Below are positions 1 to 7,278 of a DNA stretch of 8,375 bases, piece by piece. Every line of letters begins with the position of its first letter. The stretch's first letter is position 1. The notes under the pieces were generated by a model that was not told the DNA's origin, ran no database searches, and saw nothing but the letters and a program-made list of their open reading frames with translations. The stretch is from Ferruginibacter sp. Lineage in GTDB: Bacteria > Bacteroidota > Bacteroidia > Chitinophagales > Chitinophagaceae. The translations under genes were made by a program, and so were the position numbers. Location: assembly GCA_025357775.1 (NCBI GenBank), contig JANXOQ010000175.1, positions 1 to 8,375 of the forward strand. Reading direction: 5' to 3'.

Positions 1-489
1 GGAATAATGAGTTTTTCTGATAAAATGGGTAGCATTATAGCTGCTGATAGAAAACCTATACAACGAGAAAATATAATGCAAGTACTATACAAAGAAAGCA
101 CCAACTTTATGGAAAGCGATTATGAAATGCTTTATACGCAGGTACGCAACAAACTTAAACAGCGCAGCTTACTTATACTCTTTACCAATTTTGAAAGCCT
201 CAATGGCCTCAAACGACAAGTTAATTACCTACGAAGCATAGCCAAGCATCATCTATTATTGGTTGTATTTTTCGAAAATACCGAGCTCACCAAGCTAAGT
301 ACTGCTACCGCAAAAAATGTAGAAGATGTATATGTAAAAACAATTGCTGATAAATTTGCCTACGAAAAACGCATGGTCGTAAAAGAATTGCTGAACTATA
401 ATATTTTGTCTGTATTAACATCTCCTGAAAACCTCACCGTAAATGCCATTAATAAATATTTAGAGTTAAAGGCAAAGCAAGTTTTGTAG
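1..489 (+). CDS. DUF58 domain-containing protein, C-terminal part (5' end outside window)
   Basis: This is the last 162 residues of a DUF58 family protein. The reading frame is open to the first base (G-I before the ATG at position 7), and that ATG lies inside a conserved stretch (IMSFSDKMGSIIAADRKP), so it is not the true start. The recognisable C-terminal DUF58 features are the segment with RSLLILFTNFESL, which is a beta strand followed by the T-N-F/Y-E motif, and the strand HLLLVVFFENTEL further on. DUF58 proteins have a von Willebrand A-like fold. They are usually encoded beside a MoxR-type AAA+ ATPase and transmembrane vWA proteins in Bacteroidota, and are thought to act with that ATPase in envelope or stress functions; the biochemical role is not settled. 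The likely partner genes would lie to the left, outside the window. The stop is TAG at 487-489. I am confident in the family, not in a precise function. Confidence 0.85.
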   Translation, partial: GIMSFSDKMGSIIAADRKPIQRENIMQVLYKESTNFMESDYEMLYTQVRNKLKQRSLLILFTNFESLNGLKRQVNYLRSIAKHHLLLVVFFENTELTKLSTATAKNVEDVYVKTIADKFAYEKRMVVKELLNYNILSVLTSPENLTVNAINKYLELKAKQVL

Positions 490-532
490 CTGGTATAAGT
501 CTGTCATAACTAAAGAAGCCAGATTTTACAAC
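481..532. repeat. Imperfect inverted repeat overlapping the DUF58 stop codon
   Basis: The arms are TTGTA plus CTGG (484-488 and 490-493) and CCAG plus TACAA (519-522 and 527-531). They can pair with a small internal loop and a 25-nt spacer. No T-run follows, so it is a poor intrinsic terminator. It could be a decayed dispersed element or chance. Confidence 0.25.
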
Positions 533-833
533 CGTATTTAAAATTGGCACAGGCAAACCGTGTATTCTGAAAATTTAAAAATTTAAATTGTACATTTTCT
601 TAGATATGTAGATTTAAAAAAGAATTTTTTTAAGCATACCGAACTAGTAAATTTTCTTTAGAAAGATAAAATATGGCATTATATCCAATGAATATTTATA
701 AAAGTTTTTTAGGTTAAAACAAAAAAGTATAATCAAAAACATTGCCAAAACTATCCTAAAAGTGGGAAACAATTATACAAAGAAAGTAAGCTATAGAATT
801 TCAAAAATATATTTCCTTACACAAATATTAAAG
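490..833. other. AT-rich convergent intergenic region, no gene seen
   Basis: This 344-bp spacer lies between the 3' ends of the DUF58 gene and the TrmH-like gene, so both neighbours transcribe toward it. All six frames are closed at short distances, and nothing resembles a tRNA or known RNA. A weak hairpin (TCTT/AAGA core with AT flanks, about 651-672) is present without a clear T-run. I see no convincing bidirectional terminator. Confidence 0.6.
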
Positions 834-1382
834 TCATTCAAATTTCAACGGATATTTTCGGGGCTTTGTAATTTCCCATAGTACAACTCCAGCAGCGGTA
901 GCTATATTCAGAGAGTGCTTTGTACCAAATTGTGGAATTTCAATGCAGCCATCGCATAATTTTATTGTTTCTACTTCTACACCGCTTACTTCATTGCCAA
1001 AAACAACCGCTACTTTTTCTGATGATGTAAAAGCCACTTCTTGCAGCATGAGGCTGTTTACCACTTGCTCCACTGCAAATACTTTATAGTCGTTTTGTTT
1101 TAACGCAGCAATAGCATCTACAGCATTGGCAAAATGTTTCCACTCTACTGTATCTTCTGCACCGAGTGCCGTTTTTTTTATTTCTTTGTGCGGAGGTGTA
1201 CAGGTATAACCAGTAATGTAAATGGCTTCTATCAAAAAAGCATCTGCTGTACGAAATACACTTCCTACATTGTAAGCACTGCGTACGTTTTCTAATACAG
1301 CTATAACAGGTACTTTTTGGCTACGCCTAAATTCATCAGGACTAATTCTATTCAAATCATCCATGCTAAGCTTTTGTATCAT
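834..1382 (-). CDS. TrmH-family (SPOUT) RNA 2'-O-methyltransferase
   Basis: This is a 182-residue SPOUT-class RNA methyltransferase that would transfer a methyl group from S-adenosylmethionine to a ribose 2'-OH in tRNA or rRNA. The three SPOUT signature motifs are visible. Motif 1 is NVRSAYNVGSVFRTAD (32-47) with the conserved N and R. Motif 2 is VVFGNEVSGV (126-135). Motif 3 is IPQFGTKHSLNIATAAG (149-165), with the SLN that helps form the AdoMet-binding knot. There is no N-terminal L30e-like substrate-binding domain as in RlmB, so it is a SPOUT-only form. I chose the ATG at 1382-1380 (MIQKLSMDDLNR), where this family normally begins. An in-frame extension to a TTG at 1430 would add 16 residues with no family character, and a stop lies just upstream of it. 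The gene lies 94 bp downstream of pyrG on the same strand and is probably transcribed with it. The substrate (tRNA Gm18 or another site) cannot be told from sequence. Confidence 0.88.
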   Translation of the reverse strand: MIQKLSMDDLNRISPDEFRRSQKVPVIAVLENVRSAYNVGSVFRTADAFLIEAIYITGYTCTPPHKEIKKTALGAEDTVEWKHFANAVDAIAALKQNDYKVFAVEQVVNSLMLQEVAFTSSEKVAVVFGNEVSGVEVETIKLCDGCIEIPQFGTKHSLNIATAAGVVLWEITKPRKYPLKFE

Positions 1383-1476
1383 TTTTTTTGCTGGTAGATT
1401 TAAAGGTTTTACACAGATTTTTTGGCTCAAAGATTTATTATTATTTGCTCACAAATTTTACAGATTTACTAATTTT

Positions 1477-3147
<1,671 letters not shown>

Positions 3148-3149
3148 TT

Positions 3150-3178
3150 AAAATATTGCAACTTAGTTACAATATTTT
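3150..3178 (-). promoter_or_regulatory. Leader hairpin 23 nt upstream of the pyrG start
   Basis: Read in the pyrG direction, AAAATATTGTAAC, loop TAA and GTTGCAATATTTT form a 13-bp stem with a 3-nt loop. The only non-Watson-Crick position is a U-G wobble in the pyrG-sense RNA; on the opposite strand it would be a C-A mismatch. The descending arm ends in UUUU and runs into more AT-rich sequence. It could act as an attenuator, a ribosome-access control or an mRNA-stabilising element. The structure is seen in the sequence; the role is inferred. Confidence 0.5.
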
Positions 3179-3293
3179 CACTTTTTGTTTTTTATAATAA
3201 TTTGTATCCCATATTTAATACATGATGTACAATACGAAAAATAATGTCTTTTTCTGATCAACCAAAAAGATAAATTTTTTCTCAGAGGTCGTT

Positions 3294-3301
3294 CAAATAT
3301 A
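3294..3301 (-). promoter_or_regulatory. Candidate pyrG promoter -7 box (TATATTTG)
   Basis: On the minus strand this matches the Bacteroidota -7 consensus TAnnTTTG, followed by A rather than the preferred pyrimidine. I cannot see a clear -33 TTTG; only a T-rich stretch lies at roughly the right distance. Use of this box would give a pyrG leader of about 160 nt containing the 3150-3178 hairpin. Chance occurrence in AT-rich DNA is a real alternative. Confidence 0.35.
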
Positions 3302-3302
3302 A

Positions 3303-3317
3303 TGCAAATGTTTTGCA
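3303..3317. promoter_or_regulatory. Perfect palindrome TGCAAA-TGT-TTTGCA, operator-like
   Basis: A 6-bp perfect inverted repeat with a 3-bp centre lies one base upstream of the candidate pyrG -7 box, inside the promoter spacer. This is the expected place for a repressor site. No regulator is identified, and a 6+6 match can occur by chance. Confidence 0.3.
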
Positions 3318-3530
3318 GGGAAAAATTAAGTGGTAATGAAAGTAAATTTTACATTTTATTAGATTTTATTAACATAAAAATAATAACATAAAGTGTAAAA
3401 TACCCACATTAAATAAAATTAGAGAGGTGGTAGTTGAAGAATTATTTGTTTTATTATTTAGCTTAAAGCAGCATTTAATCATTTATGGTATTTGAAAGAA
3501 GTATTATTTTAAATTAATAGGATTAAAATA

Positions 3531-3550
3531 AATTTAAAGAAATTTAAAGA
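3531..3550. repeat. Tandem 10-bp duplication (AATTTAAAGA x2)
   Basis: Two adjacent identical copies of AATTTAAAGA occur in non-coding AT-rich DNA upstream of csaA. It probably arose by slippage, and no function is evident. Confidence 0.6.
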
Positions 3551-3600
3551 CAAAGATGTTCCCAATTATATTTTATAAATAGCATTTTATAATTTATACA

Positions 3601-3608
3601 TACATTTG
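3601..3608 (+). promoter_or_regulatory. Candidate csaA promoter -7 box (TACATTTG)
   Basis: This matches TAnnTTTG on the plus strand and is followed by G rather than C/T. It lies 35 bp before the csaA ATG, which would give a leader of about 25-30 nt. No good -33 TTTG is visible at the expected 19-21 bp spacing. Confidence 0.35.
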
Positions 3609-3643
3609 GTTTATAGCATTACAATAAAAACAAATATAAACAT

Positions 3644-3973
3644 ATGATAAGTTGGGACGATTTTGAAAAAATAGACATTCGCATCGGTACTATAATTGAA
3701 GTAAATGATTTTGAAAAAGCTAAAAAACCAGCTTACAAGTTAAAGATAGATTTTGGAGAACAAGGAATAAAAAATTCTTCAGCCCAAATTACAGTTTTAT
3801 ATACTAAAGAAGATTTAATAGGCAAACAAATTATTGCAGTAATAAACTTTCCACCAAAACAAATAGCCAATTTTATAAGTGAATGCCTAGTGCTAGGTGT
3901 ATATAATGAAGATAATAATGTAGTGCTGTTACAAGCAGAGAAAAAAACTGAAAATGGTAAAAAAATTGGATAA
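3644..3973 (+). CDS. csaA: CsaA-like stand-alone tRNA-binding domain protein
   Basis: This 109-residue protein consists of one tRNA-binding OB-fold domain (tRNA_bind/EMAP-II type), the normal length for CsaA. The diagnostic segments are WDDFEKIDIRIGTIIEV (4-20), the AKKPAYKLKIDFG block (26-38), SSAQIT (45-50) and the C-terminal INFPPKQIANFISECLVLG (67-85), ending in ENGKKIG. CsaA was described in Bacillus subtilis as having export-related chaperone activity and forms dimers that can bind tRNA. Its physiological role in Bacteroidota is not established, so the tRNA-binding assignment rests on fold. The start is the ATG at 3644, right before the conserved W-D-D-F. It is the only intact plus-strand gene in the middle of the window, divergent from pyrG and followed by transporter-gene debris, so it appears monocistronic. 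No damage is seen. Confidence 0.92.
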   Translation: MISWDDFEKIDIRIGTIIEVNDFEKAKKPAYKLKIDFGEQGIKNSSAQITVLYTKEDLIGKQIIAVINFPPKQIANFISECLVLGVYNEDNNVVLLQAEKKTENGKKIG

Positions 3974-4116
3974 TATTCAAAATTATTTACTCTTTTTAAA
4001 CCATCAAATGATTTCTTTTATAAATTATAATTAGTCTTATCTTAAGTTTTGTCAAGGTGAGCTCGTAAATCCAATTGCTCATAAAGAAACTCTCCTTTGA
4101 CAAACTCAGGAGCACA
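3974..4116. other. Short intergenic stretch after csaA
   Basis: No gene or terminator is recognised here. Frame 1 translated over 4087-4116 reads KLSFDKLRST, which could extend the MFS remnant that follows, but the resemblance is too weak to include. Confidence 0.45.
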
Positions 4117-4596
4117 TTTGTTAGTTTAAAAAAAAAATTACTAAAATAAATTTACAAAAAGTAGGGTTTAATAATGGGAGTAAGTGCATTTTTAATTTTT
4201 GCTGAGGAGTTGATATAGATATTTTCTTTAAAAATTAAAAACCTTTTTTAGTTTTTATTATAAGAAAAACATTTTTAATGGCTTTATCTTTCATTTTCTA
4301 ATTTTAAATATTCTAAGTGTCAATGGAAATATTATTGAAAGCATTTCAATAAAGGTTTTTACTATGGGCAAAATAATTTTCAAGCATTTTATGAATAGCT
4401 ACTATATAGCAGGAAGCAGAAAAAAAGTCGTGGGCAATATGCAGGCATGTATACAATGTAATGGAGTTTTACAAATGTAGTAGGGAGTGTTAGTGGAACT
4501 GGTTTTGCAAATTTATTTAGGTTTAATAATTTGTGGTATTTGGTGGCTTTTACTAGTGCCATTTAGAGGCTTGCTGTTATTGCATTTATAAAATGA
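4117..4596 (+). pseudogene. Decayed MFS transporter gene, C-terminal part only
   Basis: Translation in switching frames gives the end of a Major Facilitator Superfamily transporter. From 4117, frame 1 reads FVSLKKKLLK, stop, IYKK, stop, GLIMGVSAFLIFAEELI, like the family's PLYYK...GLxMGLxxxLIFxxE region. From 4278, frame 3 reads MALSFIF and SMEILLKAF with stops between. From about 4355, frame 2 reads VFTMGKIIFKHFMNSYYIAGSRK, resembling the MFS pattern T-x-GE-I...PFMNS. A frameshift at the seven-A run 4420-4426 returns to frame 1: SRGQYAGMYTM, stop TAA 4459, then WSFTNVVGSVSGTGFANLF and NNLWYLVAF, stop TAG 4564, LAVIAFIK and TGA 4594-4596. RGQYAGMYT is a well-known MFS signature. At least three frame changes and several stops mean it cannot be translated. 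The N-terminal half is missing; only 143 bp separate the remnant from csaA. Frameshift positions are approximate. The family call comes from memory of MFS proteins, not from a search. Confidence 0.75.
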
Positions 4597-4619
4597 AAGT
4601 TGAATAATCAATATATTTC

Positions 4620-5045
4620 TTACAATTTTTTTTCAATTTTTTCCCCTGCCATTTCCATAATAATATACCATTCTTCTTCCCTTACTGGTTGTACAGAAAG
4701 GCGCATAGATTTTATAAGAGACATTTCTTGCAAGCCCACAGTTTCTTTTATTTGTTTTAAACTAACTGAAATTTTAAGTTTTTTTACAGCTGATAGATCA
4801 ACTACAACCCAAGCTGGTTCTACTGTTGTTGGGTCTTGGTAAAACTCTTTTACCACTTTAGCAATGCCTACAATTTCTAACCCTTCATTGCTGTGATAGA
4901 AAAAAAGTTTATCCCCTTTTTTCATTGCTTTTAAATGATTTCTAGCAAGGTAATTACGTACACCATCCCAATGGGTTATTTTATCCTCTACAAATTGTGT
5001 CCAACTATACTTAAATGGTTCAGATTTTACAAGCCAGTAGTTCAT
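4620..5045 (-). CDS. EVE domain-containing protein (thymocyte nuclear protein 1-like)
   Basis: This 141-residue protein is a single EVE domain, a PUA-like fold found in bacteria and in eukaryotic THYN1. The family hallmarks are in order: MNYWLVKSEP (1-10), the WDGVRNYLARNHLKAMKKGD block (26-45), FFYHSNEG (48-55), IVGIAKVVKEFYQDPT (58-73), WVVVDLSAVKKL (79-90) and RLSVQPVREEEW (115-126). EVE domains are predicted to bind modified bases in DNA or RNA. In some genomes they belong to defence systems, but small stand-alone versions such as this one are widespread, and no restriction or defence gene is nearby. The start is the ATG at 5045-5043, at the conserved MNYWLVKSEP. It is the last gene of the minus-strand run, 130 bp downstream of the LutA-like gene, so it may have its own promoter, although I see no clear TAnnTTTG box. 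Its 3' end faces the MFS pseudogene 23 bp away. Confidence 0.92.
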   Translation of the reverse strand: MNYWLVKSEPFKYSWTQFVEDKITHWDGVRNYLARNHLKAMKKGDKLFFYHSNEGLEIVGIAKVVKEFYQDPTTVEPAWVVVDLSAVKKLKISVSLKQIKETVGLQEMSLIKSMRLSVQPVREEEWYIIMEMAGEKIEKKL

Positions 5046-5108
5046 ACAAAAGTTAAAAGTTTAATTTTAGAGATTAGAAATTTAAAGATATTTAGAATAA
5101 AACATTTA

Positions 5109-5152
5109 ATTTTTCACAATTGCATTTTTGCAAATTGGTATATTTTTCACAA
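5109..5152. repeat. Direct repeats ATTTTTCACAA flanking a small hairpin
   Basis: Identical 11-bp copies lie at 5109-5119 and 5142-5152. Between them is a short hairpin (TTGCA, TTTT, TGCAA at 5120-5133). The block sits between the LutA-like gene and the EVE gene. It could be regulatory or chance in AT-rich DNA. Confidence 0.35.
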
Positions 5153-5175
5153 CAGCACATTATTTTATTGGTCTC

Positions 5176-5895
5176 TCACCATCCACTAGCCAATACGTCT
5201 GCCAAGTGCATTGTTTCTATTGCTAATTCTTTTTTCTTAATTGCCCCGTTTATTTGCATTATACAACTACAATCTGTAGAAATGATGCAACTAGCTCCTG
5301 TTTTTAAAACATTGGTAATTTTTTGGTCTGCCATGGCGGCAGAAATGTCTCCAAACTTTACAGCAAAAGTACCACCAAAGCCACAGCAGGTTTCTACATC
5401 ATTCATCTCTATTAGCTCTAACCCTACTACATTGCTCAATAATTTTCTTGGCCCTTCTTTTATTTTACACTCTCTTAAAGCTGCACAGCTATCATGGTAG
5501 GTTGCTTTTGTGTGCAGCGATGCTCCAAAATTTTCTACTTTAACTATATCTATTAAAAATTCACTAAATTCAAAAGTTCTTGCAGCGAGGTCTTTTATTT
5601 TATGATGATTTATACCATTTTGAAATAAAGAAGGATAATAATTTCTTATAAAGCCTACGCAGCTTGCACTTGGTGCCACTACATAATCAGTATTATCAAA
5701 ATCTTGTAAAAATTTTTGTGCAACTGCCCTACTTTCATCACAAAATCCGGCATTAAAAGCTGGTTGTCCACAACAAGTTTGATTTGTATTGTATGCTATT
5801 TCACAGCCAGCTTTTTCCAATACTTTTACCATATTAAAGGCAGTATTTGGGTAAAGTTGATCTACAAAGCATGGTATAAATAATTGTACTTTCAT
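5176..5895 (-). CDS. (Fe-S)-binding protein, LutA/YkgE family (two CCG domains)
   Basis: This 239-residue cytosolic protein is made of two cysteine-rich CCG domains, as in LutA/YkgE and the C-terminal part of glycolate oxidase GlcF. Domain 1 has C9 in IPCFVDQ, C41-C42-G43 in TCCGQPAFNAGF, and C79 in SASCVG. Domain 2 has C137 in YHDSCAALRE, C170-C171-G172 in ETCCGFGGTF, and C209/C211 in STDCSCIMQ. These cysteines are the expected metal or Fe-S ligands. In Bacillus, LutA works with LutB and LutC in L-lactate oxidation; YkgE sits in a similar ykgEFG set. Neither partner is beside this gene, so lactate use is only a possibility; CCG proteins also serve other redox enzymes. The length is normal and the start is the ATG at 5895-5893 (MKVQLFIPCFVDQLYP). 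It lies 21 bp after ribH on the same strand and is probably co-transcribed with it. Confidence 0.92.
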   Translation of the reverse strand: MKVQLFIPCFVDQLYPNTAFNMVKVLEKAGCEIAYNTNQTCCGQPAFNAGFCDESRAVAQKFLQDFDNTDYVVAPSASCVGFIRNYYPSLFQNGINHHKIKDLAARTFEFSEFLIDIVKVENFGASLHTKATYHDSCAALRECKIKEGPRKLLSNVVGLELIEMNDVETCCGFGGTFAVKFGDISAAMADQKITNVLKTGASCIISTDCSCIMQINGAIKKKELAIETMHLADVLASGW

Positions 5896-5916
5896 AACTA
5901 TACAAACATTAATTCT

Positions 5917-6474
5917 TTATAAAGCTTCCACCATTGATATCATTTTTATTGCAGCCGCTGCAGCCTCTTCCCCCTTATGCCCATGTATACCACCCATGCG
6001 TTCCTCCGCTTGTAATTGGTTATTTACTGTAAGTACTCCATAAATTGTAGGCACGGGCAATGATGTATTTATTTGCATAATACCTTGTGTAACGCCTGCA
6101 CACACATAATCAAAATGTGGAGTATCTCCTTTTATTACACATCCAAGTGTAATAAATGCATTGGGGAACGTAATTTTTTTGGGCCTAAATTTATCAACAG
6201 CTTCTATATCTGCTAAAAATTCTTCGTCCAATAAATCTTCTTCTGCTAGCATTACTAAATTTTGCCAATATTTATTTACTGCAAATGGTAGCTCAAAGGC
6301 ACCAGGCACTATAATGGTTTTATGCTTTACACAATTATATTCTAAAACTTTAATGCAGCCTGCTTCAAGCTTATCTACATTTTGCGCATTCCATTCTGTT
6401 TTTACTATTACAACAAAGGCATCCTGTAGTTGGATGCCTTTTGTGTCAGTTAGTTTATTGGTACTATCTGTCAT
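5917..6474 (-). CDS. ribH: 6,7-dimethyl-8-ribityllumazine synthase, with an internal insertion
   Basis: Lumazine synthase condenses 5-amino-6-ribitylamino-uracil with 3,4-dihydroxy-2-butanone 4-phosphate, the penultimate step of riboflavin synthesis. Family members form pentamers or 60-subunit shells. Visible signatures are the aromatic W28 in IVKTEWN, VPGAFELPF (56-64), LGCVIKGDTPHFDYVC (110-125) with the general acid/base H120, IYGVLTV (144-150), and AEERMGG (156-162), where R159 would contact phosphate, followed by HGHKGEEAA. All catalytic elements are present. The protein has 185 residues, against roughly 155-165 for most members. The excess is mainly an acidic, lysine-containing segment of about 29 residues at 71-104 (with EEDLLDEEFLADIEAVD) between the helix after GAFELPF and the strand AFITLGC. 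It is in frame and lies in an otherwise intact enzyme. The start is the ATG at 6474-6472. It lies 10 bp after the TPR gene and 21 bp before the LutA-like gene. Confidence 0.95.
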   Translation of the reverse strand: MTDSTNKLTDTKGIQLQDAFVVIVKTEWNAQNVDKLEAGCIKVLEYNCVKHKTIIVPGAFELPFAVNKYWQNLVMLAEEDLLDEEFLADIEAVDKFRPKKITFPNAFITLGCVIKGDTPHFDYVCAGVTQGIMQINTSLPVPTIYGVLTVNNQLQAEERMGGIHGHKGEEAAAAAIKMISMVEAL

Positions 6475-6484
6475 TAATATATTT

Positions 6485-7225
6485 TTATTTTGTTATTCCT
6501 AGTTTAGCTAAACTTTTATCTACATCACCACTTTGTACTGATTGGGTAGTAGGGTATTTTTCTTTTAATTCTTGGTACAATTCTATTGCATCTTTAGTTT
6601 TACCTAATGATTCTGCATAAGAGGCAGCCGTGTTAAGGGCATCAGATGTAAATGCTTCATCCTTTATATTAATGCTTGCCGCTTTTTTATAAGCGCTAAG
6701 TGCTTCATCCGTTTTTTTTAATTCCGAGTATGCATGTCCAAGCATAATGTTTTTCTTTATGTCAGTTTGGTAAGCACCATTTGAAGTAAAATCATTTAAA
6801 AATTTAATAGCTTTTTCAAATTCTTTTGTTTGCAAATAAGTAGCTCCTATCATGTAGTTAGCTCTATTTGCAGCTGTAGTTCCACTATATTCACCAGCTA
6901 TTTTTAATAACCCTTTTATATTTGTAGCACCAACTATTCCGCTATTTAGTAATATTGTAGATGAATCTTTGTTAAAACCGGCTGTTGCCATTTTATCAAA
7001 CAAATTTTCTGCAGGAAAAATTGCTTCCTCTGCTTTTATTTCATTTGGTTCTTTTACTATTTTTTTATACCCATACCATGCTCCAAATAATGCTATACCA
7101 GCAAAAGCCCCTATTAAAAATGGCTTATTATATTTTGTAAAAAAATCAACTGCTTCTGCTTTTTTTTCTTCTATTATTACTGGTTCTACAATTACTTCAT
7201 CAACCTTGTTTTTTTTAAGTGCCAT
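6485..7225 (-). CDS. Membrane-anchored tetratricopeptide repeat protein
   Basis: This protein has 246 residues. Residues 1-33 are charged and cytosolic-looking (EEKKAEAVDFF), residues 35-54 form one transmembrane helix (PFLIGAFAGIALFGAWYGYK), and the rest is helical with about three TPR units: roughly 119-150 (ANYMIGATYLQTKEFEKAI), 156-190 (MLGHAYSELKKTDEALSAYKKA) and 195-228 (AASYAESLGKTKDAIELYQEL). By the positive-inside rule the TPR domain should face the periplasm, although both flanks are lysine-rich. The layout (short N-terminus, one helix, TPRs) resembles YfgM-like proteins that associate with the Sec translocon, but I would not name it so without a profile search. A TPR gene directly before ribH is, to my recollection, common in Bacteroidota. 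There is no signal-peptide cleavage site or lipobox. The start is the ATG at 7225-7223; no better one lies upstream. It lies 53 bp after pdhA and 10 bp before ribH. Confidence 0.85.
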   Translation of the reverse strand: MALKKNKVDEVIVEPVIIEEKKAEAVDFFTKYNKPFLIGAFAGIALFGAWYGYKKIVKEPNEIKAEEAIFPAENLFDKMATAGFNKDSSTILLNSGIVGATNIKGLLKIAGEYSGTTAANRANYMIGATYLQTKEFEKAIKFLNDFTSNGAYQTDIKKNIMLGHAYSELKKTDEALSAYKKAASINIKDEAFTSDALNTAASYAESLGKTKDAIELYQELKEKYPTTQSVQSGDVDKSLAKLGITK

Positions 7226-7245
7226 TATTTTTTTTATTGTTTATT

Positions 7246-7273
7246 AAAAATTGTATGCATTGTTGCAATACAA
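7246..7273 (-). terminator. Terminator-like hairpin between pdhA and the TPR gene
   Basis: In the pdhA transcript, five bases after the TAA stop, TTGTAT-T-GCA, loop ACAA and TGCATACAA form a 9-bp stem with one bulged T, followed directly by TTTTT (7250-7246). This has the shape of a weak Rho-independent terminator or attenuator. The stem is AT-rich, so read-through into the TPR-ribH genes is likely. Confidence 0.45.
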
Positions 7274-7278
7274 ATATT

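Noticed and set aside
501..570. Plus-strand reading KEARFYNRI, stop, NWHRQTVYSENLK as a possible gene remnant
   Set aside because: It is short, broken by a stop, and matches no family I recognise.
1383..1430. N-terminal extension of the TrmH-like protein from a TTG start
   Set aside because: The 16 extra residues have no family resemblance, the start is TTG, and the family begins at the downstream ATG (MIQKLSMDDLNR).
3631..3638. Minus-strand TATATTTG near the csaA start
   Set aside because: It is over 500 bp from pyrG and overlaps the csaA leader; more likely chance in AT-rich DNA.
4364..4480. Small plus-strand ORF of 38 codons starting MGKIIFKHFMNS
   Set aside because: Its first half matches an internal MFS segment and its second half is the wrong frame after the poly-A frameshift, so it is a fragment of the pseudogene rather than a small gene.
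4600..4842. Plus-strand open frame of 80 codons
   Set aside because: It is antisense to the conserved EVE gene with composition typical of a shadow frame.
4620..5045. EVE gene as part of a modification-dependent defence system
   Set aside because: There is no nuclease, helicase, methyltransferase specific for DNA, or other defence gene nearby; the neighbours are housekeeping genes.
4935..5500. Plus-strand open frames of 84 and 126 codons
   Set aside because: They are antisense to the EVE and LutA-like genes, whose own frames carry the conserved motifs.
6161..6502. Plus-strand open frame of 113 codons
   Set aside because: It is antisense to ribH; low complexity and serine-rich, a shadow of the coding strand.
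6969..7247. Plus-strand open frame of 92 codons
   Set aside because: It is antisense to the N-terminal part of the TPR protein; its hydrophobic run mirrors the real transmembrane helix codons.
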